This document shows, piece by piece, positions 15,868-24,252 of a DNA stretch of 64,000 bases (positions within the stretch are counted from its first letter, which is position 1; every line of letters starts with the position of its first letter). Position numbers and translations under genes: made by a program. The stretch comes from a virus. The DNA lies in the IMG/VR virus record IMGVR_UViG_3300042518_001688, positions 19,409 through 83,408 of that record. One strand, given 5' to 3'. Below the pieces are notes generated by a model. The model was not told where the DNA came from and did not search any database. It saw only the letters and a list, made by a program, of their open reading frames with translations.

Positions 15868-18204
15868 ATGTTTTCAGATAATGCTCCTTCTGCTAATCCG
15901 GTGTTTTTTAGAACCTACAGCAGACGCACGAAATTGGGCTATAGAGAAACATGGGGTCAGGTTTGCGATCGCACGGCAAAAGCAACTTCTGTAATTGGCA
16001 GATTCACAGAAGAAGAATGGGCGTTAATTGATAAATACCAACGTGAATTAAAAACCCTGTCTAGTGGTAGATGGTTGTGGGTTGGTGGTACAAAATGGAT
16101 TGGAGATCCACTTAATGTTTATGGTGGGTACAATTGCTCTGGTACTGCTGTTGTTGATTGGGCAGCATTTGGATTGATCATGAATCTTGCTATGACTGGC
16201 TGTGGAACAGGGGCAGGTTTAGAAGAGAAATTTATTAGTCAATTACCAGTTATTAGAAATAAATTAACTGTTGAGATTAAACAGGAGATTGGCGCGATTG
16301 AGCCGCGCTTCAGGGAAGAAGAAACAGAGATATTTTACTACGAGGGCGATCGCACTGTAGATATAAATGTTGGTGATAGTCGGAAGGGTTGGGTTGATGC
16401 TTATAGAGGATTTTTAGAATTATCCTCAGACGAAAGAATTGTTGATGATTTAAAAGTCAATATTTATTTAGGTCATGTCCGCAAATCTGGGGAAAAACTA
16501 AAATCTTTTGGTGGCACTGCTAACCCTGCAAAATTAACTGATTTGTGGGAGAAGTTAGCACGGGTTCTTAATGGGGCGATTGGTAGAAAACTTAATTATG
16601 AAGAATGCTGTTTGTTGATAGATGAAGCAGCTATTGTGATCGTTGCCGGAAATATTAGGAGGAGTGCTGGGATTCGTCAATTTGATGTATCGGCAAAGCT
16701 TTTAAAATCTGATTTATGGCAACAAGATGAACAAGGTAATTGGTTTATTGACCCTGCCAGGGATGCTTTAAGAATTGCTAATCATACCCGTGTTTACCAC
16801 CAAAAACCAACCAAGGAAGAATGTATTGATGCCGTGAGAAGTCAGTATTATTCTGGTGAGGGTGCTATCCAATGGGCAGGGGAGGCGATCGCACGAAGTA
16901 ATGCAGATTTGTTAAATAATCCTAATCTTAAAAAAGAGTTCTTGGCTTCATATCAGGAATGCCCTGATGATGCTAAATTCATTCTTGGTTATATTGCCTA
17001 CAAGAAAAATAATGGTGTTAGTTTAGGTGAAAAAGAATTAAATCACCGTATAAACCGTTGTCTGCTCAACCCATGCGGAGAAATAACGGGTTTTGACTTC
17101 ATGTGTGATTTATCAGAAGTGCATCTAAACAATGTTGATCCGCTTAACTTTGAGGAACAGAAAAGCGCGTTCGAGGCAGGTGCATTAAATGTTGTTGCTT
17201 TACTTCATCAAAAATTCCCAGATGAGAGATATCAATACAGTCGGGAAATAGATCCCATTGTTGCAGTATGCCCAACAGGAGTATTTGACTTCTTTGTTAA
17301 ATTATTCGGTGTTGATTGGCTGAAGTGGTGGGAAGCTGGTAGACCTGAAGAGTGGAAAGCTGAAGATAATATTAAATTGTGGTACGCGACTGGCTGCTTC
17401 CCGGAAGAGTCTGAAGGTAATATTTATAAGCGAATTGAGAAAAAGATTCTTTCTTGGTGGTCTGATATTGTTCATAAAAAAGCATGGGAATATTGCGATC
17501 GCCACAACCTCCGTCGCCCCAATAGATGTACCGCCGTGCAACCTAGCGGTTCAAAAAGTTTGTTAACGGGCGCAAGTTCTGGTTGGCATCCTCCAAAGGC
17601 GCAAAGATTTATCCGTCGTATCACCTTTCGTAAAAATGATCCAGTGGCATTAGCTTGTATTGACTATGGCTACAACGTCATCCCCTCCCAGTCTGACAAG
17701 GATGAGAATGGTAATTTACTCAATGATCCACATAGCCCTTTTTGTACAGAATGGTTGGTAGAAATTCCTACAGAAGTACCTTGGGCTAATCTGCCCGGTG
17801 CTGACCAAATTGATATATCCAAGTTTTCAGCATTAGCCCAGTTTGATTTTTGGATGCAAGTTCAGAAGCACTATGTAACTCATAACGCAAGTTCAACTAT
17901 TGAATTGAGAGAAGGGGAAATAGAAGAATTAGGCGATCGCATTTACCGAGCAATTCAAAATGATGAGGGATATATCTCAACAGCATTATTAGCTCGGTTT
18001 GACGACCTGCAATCATTCCCCCGGCTGCCATTTGAACCAATAGACAAAGAAACCTACGATCGCTTATCCCAAGAAGTAAAAGCCCGACGCAAAACCGATG
18101 ATTTTTGCGAGGCATTAGCCCATTATGACTTGGGAGAAATAGACCAAGCTGGTCCGGCTGGATGTGACTCTGATAAATGTATGTTTCCAATGGAGAAACC
18201 ATGA
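15868..18204 (+). CDS. nrdJ: class II (adenosylcobalamin-dependent) ribonucleoside-triphosphate reductase
   Basis: The 778-residue protein is of the monomeric RtpR type. It shows NCSGTAVVDWAAF near residue 91, the active-site loop NPCGE near 400, VAVCPTGVFDFF near 470, CTAVQPSGSKSLLTG near 555 and a C-terminal CDSDKC pair that recycles the active-site disulfide. It converts ribonucleoside triphosphates to deoxy forms with B12 as radical source. Length is near the roughly 740 residues of the Lactobacillus enzyme. It leads a tight operon with nblA, dcd and thyX (overlaps as ATGA), so the operon raises dNTP supply during replication. No strong ribosome-binding site precedes ATG 15868. Confidence 0.92.
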   Translation: MFSDNAPSANPVFFRTYSRRTKLGYRETWGQVCDRTAKATSVIGRFTEEEWALIDKYQRELKTLSSGRWLWVGGTKWIGDPLNVYGGYNCSGTAVVDWAAFGLIMNLAMTGCGTGAGLEEKFISQLPVIRNKLTVEIKQEIGAIEPRFREEETEIFYYEGDRTVDINVGDSRKGWVDAYRGFLELSSDERIVDDLKVNIYLGHVRKSGEKLKSFGGTANPAKLTDLWEKLARVLNGAIGRKLNYEECCLLIDEAAIVIVAGNIRRSAGIRQFDVSAKLLKSDLWQQDEQGNWFIDPARDALRIANHTRVYHQKPTKEECIDAVRSQYYSGEGAIQWAGEAIARSNADLLNNPNLKKEFLASYQECPDDAKFILGYIAYKKNNGVSLGEKELNHRINRCLLNPCGEITGFDFMCDLSEVHLNNVDPLNFEEQKSAFEAGALNVVALLHQKFPDERYQYSREIDPIVAVCPTGVFDFFVKLFGVDWLKWWEAGRPEEWKAEDNIKLWYATGCFPEESEGNIYKRIEKKILSWWSDIVHKKAWEYCDRHNLRRPNRCTAVQPSGSKSLLTGASSGWHPPKAQRFIRRITFRKNDPVALACIDYGYNVIPSQSDKDENGNLLNDPHSPFCTEWLVEIPTEVPWANLPGADQIDISKFSALAQFDFWMQVQKHYVTHNASSTIELREGEIEELGDRIYRAIQNDEGYISTALLARFDDLQSFPRLPFEPIDKETYDRLSQEVKARRKTDDFCEALAHYDLGEIDQAGPAGCDSDKCMFPMEKP

Positions 18205-18389
18205 CTCAATTGACAACAGAACAACAATTCTCTATTCACTCATTTGCTCATCAGGTAAAACAAATGAGTGAGGCACAAGCGAAAGAGCTTTTGATAAAGC
18301 TGCATGAGCAAATGATTGTCCGTGAAGCGACTTATCAGGAATTACTCAAACATCAATGGGGTATTAGTAGCGTAGAGGAATTAGGATGA
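18201..18389 (+). CDS. nblA: phycobilisome degradation protein NblA
   Basis: The 62-residue product follows the NblA pattern: LTTEQQFSIHSFAHQVKQMS, then EAQAKELLIKLHEQM and YQELLKHQWG. NblA forms a helical hairpin dimer that delivers phycobilisomes to Clp protease, releasing amino acids and lowering light harvesting. GGAGAAACC precedes ATG 18201, which overlaps the nrdJ stop as ATGA; an ATG 24 bases upstream lies inside nrdJ. Cyanophages such as Ma-LMM01 carry nblA, and its place inside the nucleotide operon points to use during infection. Confidence 0.88.
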   Translation: MTQLTTEQQFSIHSFAHQVKQMSEAQAKELLIKLHEQMIVREATYQELLKHQWGISSVEELG

Positions 18390-18994
18390 TATTAAACGAT
18401 AAGCAGATAACAGAATTAGCTCAAAAAGGGATGATTCAACCATTTGAATCTTCACTGGTTCGGGAAGTTGAGATATCTGGATATCCTGGTATGACCCAAC
18501 GGATTCCGGTTGTTAGTTATGGTTTAGGCTCTTTTGGTTATGATATTCGTCTTAGTTCCAAGGAATTTAGGATTTTTAAGCATATTCCAGGCACGGTTAT
18601 AGATCCTAAAAACTTTAATCCCGACAACCTTGAATCTGTCCAACTGCATCACGATCCTAATGGTAGTTTCTTTATTCTTCCAGGTCATTCCTATGGACTT
18701 GGTGTAGCGGTTGAAAAGATAGAAATGCCAGCAGACTTAACCGCAATCTGTTTAACCAAGAGTACGTATGCTAGGGTTGCGATCATTGCAAACCTTACGC
18801 CAATAGAAAGTCAGTGGCGAGGACATTTAACTATCGAGATATCTAATAATTGTAGTGCTGATTGCAGAGTTTATGCCAACGAAGGAATAGCGCAATTGTT
18901 GTTTTTAAAAGGTGAACCTTGCTCTGTTTCCTACCAAGACAGAAAAGGTAAATACCAAGACCAGCCAGAACAGATTGTATTCGCAAAGGTTTAA
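18386..18994 (+). CDS. dcd: dCTP deaminase
   Basis: The 202-residue protein has SFGYDIRL (49-56), KSTYAR (125-130), TPIESQWRGHLTIEISNN (138-155) and YANEGIAQLLF (163-173), the signature of the Dcd/dUTPase superfamily in its deaminase form. It makes dUTP (or dUMP in bifunctional forms) from dCTP, feeding thymidylate synthesis by the adjacent ThyX. Overlap with nblA is ATGA. The residue after the first KSTYAR segment is V-A-I rather than the usual LG, a minor departure. Confidence 0.88.
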   Translation: MILNDKQITELAQKGMIQPFESSLVREVEISGYPGMTQRIPVVSYGLGSFGYDIRLSSKEFRIFKHIPGTVIDPKNFNPDNLESVQLHHDPNGSFFILPGHSYGLGVAVEKIEMPADLTAICLTKSTYARVAIIANLTPIESQWRGHLTIEISNNCSADCRVYANEGIAQLLFLKGEPCSVSYQDRKGKYQDQPEQIVFAKV

Positions 18995-18995
18995 T

Positions 18996-19730
18996 ATGCA
19001 GTTAATTAAAGATTCCCGTTTTTTGGTTGCAATTGATAAAGATGCTAGTTCACCTAATCCACAGGTTGCTATCTGGAAGGGACAGCATCGTTGTGTTGCT
19101 GAAAAGTTTTTACCTGATGATCCAACGCCTTCCCCGGAAAAGTGTGCAGAAACAATTATTAAACATCAGTTAGCCGGAGATAGAGGTCATTACTCTGTTC
19201 TTAGAAACGCATTTGTTAAGTTTCATTGCTTGGGTTTTCCCCATAGTGCCGTTTCTCAAATCACAAGGCATCAGGATTCGGCTTTTCTGGTTCAATCAAT
19301 GCGATATACAGGGAGACGGATTGTTGATTGTGCAGAATATGAATTACCTTTTGAAGATGTTTTTTATTTCCGACCAGTCGGCAGTTATTGCGATCGCCAG
19401 GGTAATAAGTACGATTACACTGCTGCTGATTTACTGGATGATAGAGCAGCTTCTTATAGATCAGCAGTTTTGTATAGTGAAAAGATTAGGGATGGACACT
19501 CTGAAGAACACGCTAGGGATTTTTTAACATATAACTTCCGTCAAGACTTCGATTTGAGTGGAGACTTACAAGCTATCTGGCATTTATTGGATCAGCGAAC
19601 CAAAGCTGATTCTCAAGCGGAGGTCAGGACACTAGCTTGGATGATGCTGGATTGCCTCAAAGAGTTTACCCCTGAACTCACCCAGTGGTATTTAGAGAAT
19701 AGAGCAGGGAAAGCTAGGTTAGCTCCATGA
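18996..19730 (+). CDS. thyX: flavin-dependent thymidylate synthase ThyX
   Basis: The ThyX signature RHRx7S appears as RHQ-DSAFLVQ-S (residues 91-101), with Gln replacing the third residue as seen in some families, followed by MRYTGRR. The protein is 244 residues, normal for the family. ThyX methylates dUMP using folate and FAD. ATG 18996 follows the dcd stop by one base. It completes the route from ribonucleotides through dCTP and dUMP to dTMP. Confidence 0.9.
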   Translation: MQLIKDSRFLVAIDKDASSPNPQVAIWKGQHRCVAEKFLPDDPTPSPEKCAETIIKHQLAGDRGHYSVLRNAFVKFHCLGFPHSAVSQITRHQDSAFLVQSMRYTGRRIVDCAEYELPFEDVFYFRPVGSYCDRQGNKYDYTAADLLDDRAASYRSAVLYSEKIRDGHSEEHARDFLTYNFRQDFDLSGDLQAIWHLLDQRTKADSQAEVRTLAWMMLDCLKEFTPELTQWYLENRAGKARLAP

Positions 19731-19739
19731 TATTGGGAT

Positions 19740-20135
19740 ATGCCAAGACAGAAAGGTAATAAGGATTGGAGTGAAAAAGAGCAGGAAATATTAGATGAAA
19801 ACCTTGGTTTTGTACCTCCGAGTCAAATAGTTGAAATCTTGGCTAGGCATGGTTTTAACCGCACAGAACAGGCTATTAAAAACCGATGCACTTTCTCTAA
19901 TATTTCCTTTGCTTGCCATTATGATAATTTCTCCTTACGGAAGATTGCCGAATTGTTAAAAGTAAGTGCCTCTACCACAGGAAATTGGTACAGGTCTGGT
20001 CAACTTCCAGGTGAGAAGAATAATAAATATCAAGTGATGGTGCGATACGATGATATTAGGAAATTCCTGAAGAGTCGTAAGTTTAAAACTAAATTCGACC
20101 CTGACGGATTGAACTTTTTTTTGGGAGACAAATAA
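19740..20135 (+). CDS. DNA-binding protein with Myb-like and MerR/excisionase-like helix-turn-helix domains
   Basis: Residues 8-55 look like a SANT/Myb-type unit (WSEKEQEILDENLG … NRTEQAIKNRC). Residues 63-115 form a winged helix of the MerR/excisionase type (LRKIAELLKVSASTTGNWYR … VRYDDIRKFLKSRKF). The second part resembles the gene at 23095 and the first part the gene at 26041, so the element carries a small family of these mixed regulators. The stop overlaps the next start as TAATG. Confidence 0.6.
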   Translation: MPRQKGNKDWSEKEQEILDENLGFVPPSQIVEILARHGFNRTEQAIKNRCTFSNISFACHYDNFSLRKIAELLKVSASTTGNWYRSGQLPGEKNNKYQVMVRYDDIRKFLKSRKFKTKFDPDGLNFFLGDK

Positions 20136-20734
20136 TGGATATTGCTGTCAAGAAGATGCCCAGGGTGGCATTGTCTAAAAGGGATGAATTGCCTGAATCA
20201 TCAGGGCTTTATTTTTTGGTTGATAATGCTGGTCGAGTTTATTATCTCGCTGCTTGCGATCGCATTAAATCAGATGTATTAGACAATCCGTTGCTAAAAG
20301 ATTTTCTAGCGAGTAAAGCAGAATTTATTCATTACTTTCTGTGGCAAGACATAGAAGATTTATCTGACTGGGAAAATGAGTATTTGGTGAAATTAGATCC
20401 ACCTCTAAACAGGGGTAGTGATGAATTACCTGTAACTAATCTCGGCTATTCAGAATCCCAGTTTATTGAACGGTATAAAGAAATTAATTTAACGATCGCT
20501 GAATTAGAAAAAGAGCGAGATGAACTTAGACCCAATATTGTCTCCTTAATAGAAAATAACGGTGACACCATCAAGTCCAATGGCATCACCGCATATCTAA
20601 ATAGACGCACTACTTTTGAGTATTCTACAAGGGTGTCAATTCTCAACCAACAGATCAAAGAACTGAAAAAGGAAGAGGAGAAAACAGGTGTGGCCATTCC
20701 TAAGTCGGTCGTTGTTTTCCCTGTAGTTCGATGA
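20135..20734 (+). CDS. GIY-YIG-like protein with C-terminal coiled coil
   Basis: The N-terminus (SGLYFLVDNAGRVYYLA, then a D-R/WENEYLVKLDPPLN segment) resembles a GIY-YIG nuclease fold of cyanobacterial type, though the second tyrosine block is YYLAA rather than YVG, so catalysis is uncertain. Residues 105-185 form a coiled coil (LTIAELEKERDELRPNIV … LNQQIKELKKEEEK). It may be an endonuclease or a structural derivative. Last gene of the nrdJ operon, overlapping the convergent gene by 35 bases. Confidence 0.5.
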   Translation: MDIAVKKMPRVALSKRDELPESSGLYFLVDNAGRVYYLAACDRIKSDVLDNPLLKDFLASKAEFIHYFLWQDIEDLSDWENEYLVKLDPPLNRGSDELPVTNLGYSESQFIERYKEINLTIAELEKERDELRPNIVSLIENNGDTIKSNGITAYLNRRTTFEYSTRVSILNQQIKELKKEEEKTGVAIPKSVVVFPVVR

Positions 20735-21005
20735 TTTTTCTTCCAGAGGAACAGCTACGACATATTTCGAGACTTCCCGGCGAAGGACACAAGCAACTTA
20801 GTTTGTAGAGGTTCCGAGGTTTAGTTGTTGCGTCCTCTTCTTGATTAACTGATACTATGCCTAGTTGATTGAGTTCTCTTAGATAGCATTGCAGGGTTTT
20901 TCTTTCGATATTGACTTCTTCTGCGATGTCTTGAGATACAGACACCCCTCTTGTAAACAAAACATCTATTACTATCAATAGATTGGTATATTTACATCTT
21001 GGCAT
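20700..21005 (-). CDS. winged helix-turn-helix regulator with Cys-rich tail
   Basis: The segment VSQDIAEEVNIERKTLQCYL with RELNQLGIVSV is a clear winged helix-turn-helix. The tail has Cys pairs (CLC and CRSC), possibly zinc-binding. It lies four bases after dnaN in the minus-strand operon and may sense or tune that operon. Confidence 0.6.
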   Translation of the reverse strand: MPRCKYTNLLIVIDVLFTRGVSVSQDIAEEVNIERKTLQCYLRELNQLGIVSVNQEEDATTKPRNLYKLSCLCPSPGSLEICRSCSSGRKIIELQGKQRPT

Positions 21006-21009
21006 GGGA

Positions 21010-22161
21010 TTAACTTCTTAATTGTACGGGCATGGCTAAATAAGTCATTTTCAATCCACCCACAGGTGTAAAAATAACTGGGGTTAAACTCTGATTTAAG
21101 TGCATTTGAATTTCTGAAGATGGTAATTCTTTTAACCCTTCCATGAGATATTTGACATTTAAAGCAATGTCTATATTTCCTCCAGATATTTGGGCTGGCA
21201 TTGATTCTGTGCCACTACCAACATCTTGAGCTTCACAAGATAGGGTTATTTCTTGATTTCCGTTATCAATGCTGAGTTTGACAATATTATTTTTCTGGTC
21301 TGCTAACACTGCAATTCGTTCTAAGGTGCTGATAAATCGCTTTTTTTCTAATGTAACTTGGCGTTCAAATTGGCGAGGAATTAATTGCCGATAGGCGGGA
21401 TATTGTTCTTCTAAGGTGCGGCTGGTTAACCGTTGATTTTGCCAAGCAAATGCTACTTGTCCTTGATCTAAATATACGGCTACCGTTTCTTCTGAATTGG
21501 CGTGTTGGACTAACATCCGTTGTAGTTCTCGTAATGCTTTGGCTGGTACTGTGACTTCTAACTGTTCGCTACCCTTTACAGGACGTTCATTTGTGGTTTC
21601 TAACACTGCTAAACGGTGTCCGTCGGTGGCCGCAAATTCTAAGGTGTCTTGTTTGAGGGTTAAATGTACACCGGTGAGGACTTGCTTGGTTTCATCGGAA
21701 CTGGTGGCAAATAAAGAACCTTTTAAACCCTCAATTAGTGCCGCAGTTGTGAGGTGAATTGCTTCGGCATTTTCCATAATTGGTAATTCGGGAAATTCTT
21801 CTGCACCCATAGCCCGAACTTGATACTTGCCGCTTCTAGGTTTGAGGGTAACAATTATACCTTCTCCTCCTGCATCGCCAGAGGCATCATCAAGGGTAAT
21901 TTCCCCTTCTGGTAAGCGTGAGGTGATGTCTACCAGGAGTTTGGCAGGGAGGGCAATTTCTCCACCTTCTAATACTTCGGCTGTAAAACTGGTACAGATA
22001 CCTAAACTGAGGTCAAAGGCGGACAAACTAACTTGGCTAGTATTAGCGTCTGCCTTTAATAAGATGTTAGCCAGGACTGGGTGAGTTGGTCTAGATGGGA
22101 CTGCACGACTGACTAGGGAAAGGTTACTGCTGAGATCCGATTGAGAACAGGTTATTTTCAT
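21010..22161 (-). CDS. dnaN: DNA polymerase III beta sliding clamp
   Basis: The 383-residue protein has full beta-clamp length and pattern: MKITCSQSDLSSNLSLVSRA at the start, LPAKLLVDITSRLPEG, LTGVHLTLKQDTLEFAATDG followed by HRLAVLET, and a C-terminus ending YLAMPVQLR, the hydrophobic pocket region that binds polymerases. The clamp tethers the replicative polymerase. A clamp gene inside a phage element is unusual and was probably captured from a cyanobacterial host. It is paired with ssb. Confidence 0.95.
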   Translation of the reverse strand: MKITCSQSDLSSNLSLVSRAVPSRPTHPVLANILLKADANTSQVSLSAFDLSLGICTSFTAEVLEGGEIALPAKLLVDITSRLPEGEITLDDASGDAGGEGIIVTLKPRSGKYQVRAMGAEEFPELPIMENAEAIHLTTAALIEGLKGSLFATSSDETKQVLTGVHLTLKQDTLEFAATDGHRLAVLETTNERPVKGSEQLEVTVPAKALRELQRMLVQHANSEETVAVYLDQGQVAFAWQNQRLTSRTLEEQYPAYRQLIPRQFERQVTLEKKRFISTLERIAVLADQKNNIVKLSIDNGNQEITLSCEAQDVGSGTESMPAQISGGNIDIALNVKYLMEGLKELPSSEIQMHLNQSLTPVIFTPVGGLKMTYLAMPVQLRS

Positions 22162-22203
22162 GGTTGTTTTTGGATAGAGTAGTTGATGTTCGAGTCGAAT
22201 ATT

Positions 22204-22587
22204 TTAGAATGGGATGTCGTCTGGTTCTGATGTATCTTGATTAGTTGGATTAGTTGGATTTACTGGTGCAGGTGCAGCCATTGGGCTTGATGCTCCACTA
22301 TTAACCTTTTCAAATTTCTGAACCACTAATTCCACTCTTTTTTCTTTGAATCCTTCTGGGCGGTCAACTGTATTAATTTGAAGACTTCCTTCAAATATAA
22401 CTACATCACCCTGCCGTAATTCCTGATGAAAAGAGGTTGCTGTTTTCCCCCAGGCGATCGCTCTCAGGGTATAAGTAGTTTCTTTCCCTTCAAATGAAAC
22501 TACTGTTTCTGAGACTTCTTTGCTGTCAATTGTGTGTCTAAGCTCTGGGGAATATTCGAGTGTTGCTAATAGGACTGTGTTATTCAT
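22204..22587 (-). CDS. ssb: single-stranded DNA-binding protein
   Basis: The 127-residue protein has the OB-fold core (VLLATLEYSPELRHT … AIAWGKTATSF … GDVVIFEGSLQI) and the acidic C-terminal peptide ending DDIPF used to recruit replication partners. It overlaps the upstream gene by eight bases and precedes dnaN. Confidence 0.9.
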   Translation of the reverse strand: MNNTVLLATLEYSPELRHTIDSKEVSETVVSFEGKETTYTLRAIAWGKTATSFHQELRQGDVVIFEGSLQINTVDRPEGFKEKRVELVVQKFEKVNSGASSPMAAPAPVNPTNPTNQDTSEPDDIPF

Positions 22588-22834
22588 GGGTTAATTCTTT
22601 GATGAGGTTAAGTCTATCTTCTGCTGGAAGTTCTTCAAGCTTTTTTAGTGTTCCAACTAATTCACCCGTGCGAACAGCCCCTTTAGCTTCTTGGCAGAGT
22701 TGGTATCCCAATCTTTTGATTAGGAAGCGTTTTTCTCTGGTATTTAGATTTTCAAAATAAACACCATATTCTTGCTTGAACTTTTCAATGCTATAAGCTT
22801 TCTCTGTTGTGTCGGGGTAATCTAGTTGAGCCAT
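22580..22834 (-). CDS. hypothetical helical protein, 84 aa
   Basis: All-helical product (FKQEYGVYFENLNTREKRFL … LKKLEELPAEDRLNLIKEL). Its end overlaps ssb by eight bases. No family recognised; the setting suggests a replication accessory role. Confidence 0.55.
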   Translation of the reverse strand: MAQLDYPDTTEKAYSIEKFKQEYGVYFENLNTREKRFLIKRLGYQLCQEAKGAVRTGELVGTLKKLEELPAEDRLNLIKELTHE

Positions 22835-23102
22835 ATTGCTCCTCGGTGTTTTTTAGAAGTAACCATTCTAATTTCCATATTCTAACTCTTTTTATGACCT
22901 GAATTTTATGGAAAATAGAAAGTCTTTTGTTGAAATGTTCATCTGATTTTCTCCATTCTCCTCTTTGGTGAAAATCATTCGCCATGTCACCTTCTAAGTT
23001 GTAAAAAACCTTTTCTGTTTCCAGTTCTTGCCCCAACACAGAAATTGGCATTAGGAGATATTTGCAGAGGAACTTTACCTCTTCTATCCAATAGTTAATC
23101 AT
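22791..23102 (-). CDS. hypothetical basic protein, 103 aa
   Basis: The frame overlaps its upstream neighbour by eight bases and its downstream neighbour by 44. The product is basic and rich in Trp and Arg near the end (VIKRVRIWKLEWLLLKNT). The long downstream overlap lowers confidence in its C-terminal part. Confidence 0.4.
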   Translation of the reverse strand: MINYWIEEVKFLCKYLLMPISVLGQELETEKVFYNLEGDMANDFHQRGEWRKSDEHFNKRLSIFHKIQVIKRVRIWKLEWLLLKNTEEQYGSTRLPRHNRESL

Positions 23103-23754
23103 TATCTTCGCTGGATAAAATAAGGGGTTTTACTTCTGTTTCTGCTAAACGTAATCTATTGCTTGGTTTACTGGCGTTTGGTAGAACTCTGGTAATGTAG
23201 TCTGAACGCAAGAAGTCCTGTAAACTTTCTACTGAAACCATGTGGTTCTTTGCTTGCAACCCTCTCTCGCTTACCCACTTTAAAACAGTGCTGTGGTGTA
23301 CACCCAATAGTGATGCGGTGTAGTCGTAGTTGAATGATTTGAGGACTAGATCCTCTCCAATTAACTTTTTAATTTCCTTGGGATCTGCCTTCACGATCGC
23401 GTTGAAAACCGTGTTAGGGGGATTTTCCAGGAATGCCCTTAAATCCTCTTTATTTATTATGTAAGTCCAACTCTCTTGATAAGCAGGTAACAACCCCTTC
23501 CGCACCCAGTTGCTTACCGTTAGGTAGTTTATTTTCAGAACTTCAGCTATCTGTCTGATAGCAATACCCACTTCTTTTTTCTCTTTAGGTACTCTAATCT
23601 TTTTCCGCCTAGTGGGTTTAGGTAGTCTTACCTCTTGTTGGGTAGTTTTGGGTGTTTCTACCCTGGGTAAGGGTGTGTGAATGTCAATCCCTGCCAACTT
23701 TGCTAGTCGCAATTCTTTCTTTAGCTCAATATCATCTCTTGTAGCCATAGTCAT
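23095..23754 (-). CDS. DNA-binding protein with two helix-turn-helix domains
   Basis: A basic linker (PTRRKKIRVPKEKKE) precedes a first MerR/excisionase-like unit (IRQIAEVLKINYLTVSNWVR … INKEDLRAFL, about residues 63-110) and a second one (YDYTASLLGVHHSTVLKWVS … VSVESLQDFL, about 140-185). The start may be ATG 23754 or 23748. The upstream leader has the AAAAGGGCTGGCAGG motif shared with 28160. It resembles the C-terminal half of the gene at 19740. Confidence 0.65.
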   Translation of the reverse strand: MTMATRDDIELKKELRLAKLAGIDIHTPLPRVETPKTTQQEVRLPKPTRRKKIRVPKEKKEVGIAIRQIAEVLKINYLTVSNWVRKGLLPAYQESWTYIINKEDLRAFLENPPNTVFNAIVKADPKEIKKLIGEDLVLKSFNYDYTASLLGVHHSTVLKWVSERGLQAKNHMVSVESLQDFLRSDYITRVLPNASKPSNRLRLAETEVKPLILSSEDND

Positions 23755-23777
23755 AGCCTGCCAGCCCTTTTATTTGA

Positions 23778-23924
23778 TTAAGCGGTCTTGAGTGACCGGA
23801 TTAGCGATCGCACAACCTCACTGGTAGTAAGGTCTTTCTGTCTGCAATAATTTTCCAGAATTTCCTTGTCTTCTGGTTTAACGAGTGCGTTCACGCGCTC
23901 CGTCAATCCCCTCGATTTACTCAT
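23778..23924 (-). CDS. ribbon-helix-helix (CopG/Arc-type) repressor, 48 aa
   Basis: A short gene that automatic cut-offs would miss. ATG 23924 follows AAAGGAAA. The product has a strand SRGLTERVNALV, a helix PEDKEILENYCRQ and a second helix LTTSEVVRSLIRSL, the ribbon-helix-helix layout. It begins the minus-strand operon toward ssb and dnaN and sits directly beside the large inverted repeat at 23941-23987, its likely operator. Confidence 0.75.
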   Translation of the reverse strand: MSKSRGLTERVNALVKPEDKEILENYCRQKDLTTSEVVRSLIRSLKTA

Positions 23925-23940
23925 ATCTGATTTCCTTTTT

Positions 23941-23987
23941 CTTGCTAAAGAACATAATATAATATATTATATTATTAATTTAGCAAG
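23941..23987. promoter_or_regulatory. large AT-rich inverted repeat, likely operator of the ribbon-helix-helix repressor
   Basis: CTTGCTAAA (23941-23949) and TTTAGCAAG (23979-23987) are perfect arms enclosing the AT palindrome TAATATAATATATTATATTA. It lies between divergent operons beginning at 23924 and 24253. Confidence 0.65.
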
Positions 23988-24077
23988 AAAAACAATACCA
24001 AAAAGTAATACTTTTGGGGGATGACATGAAATACCGAATATCTATGTATGCCGTCTGTAAAAAATACCAATGCAGAG

Positions 24078-24106
24078 CTGACACAAAATTGTATCCCGTG
24101 TATAAT
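24078..24106 (+). promoter_or_regulatory. sigma-70 promoter of the 24253 gene
   Basis: CTGACA (24078-24083), 17 bases, TATAAT (24101-24106), giving a leader of about 140 bases before the gene. Confidence 0.65.
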
Positions 24107-24125
24107 AGTAAAAGTGCAATAGAGA

Positions 24126-24173
24126 ATAACCCTACGACAATCGGGTTGGCAGGCTTTTGTGTCGCAGGGTTAT
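24126..24173 (+). promoter_or_regulatory. hairpin in the 5' leader of the 24253 gene
   Basis: ATAACCCT (24126-24133) pairs with AGGGTTAT (24166-24173), extended by CGACA with TGTCG, around a loop carrying GGGTTGGCAGG. The loop word GGCAGG recurs in other leaders of the element. Confidence 0.5.
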
Positions 24174-24252
24174 CCAGAGAATGTTAGGGCGGTAAACCAA
24201 AAAGGTTTCCCGTCCCATTTTCGTTTCTATTTAATTCTCCAAGGTCATTATA

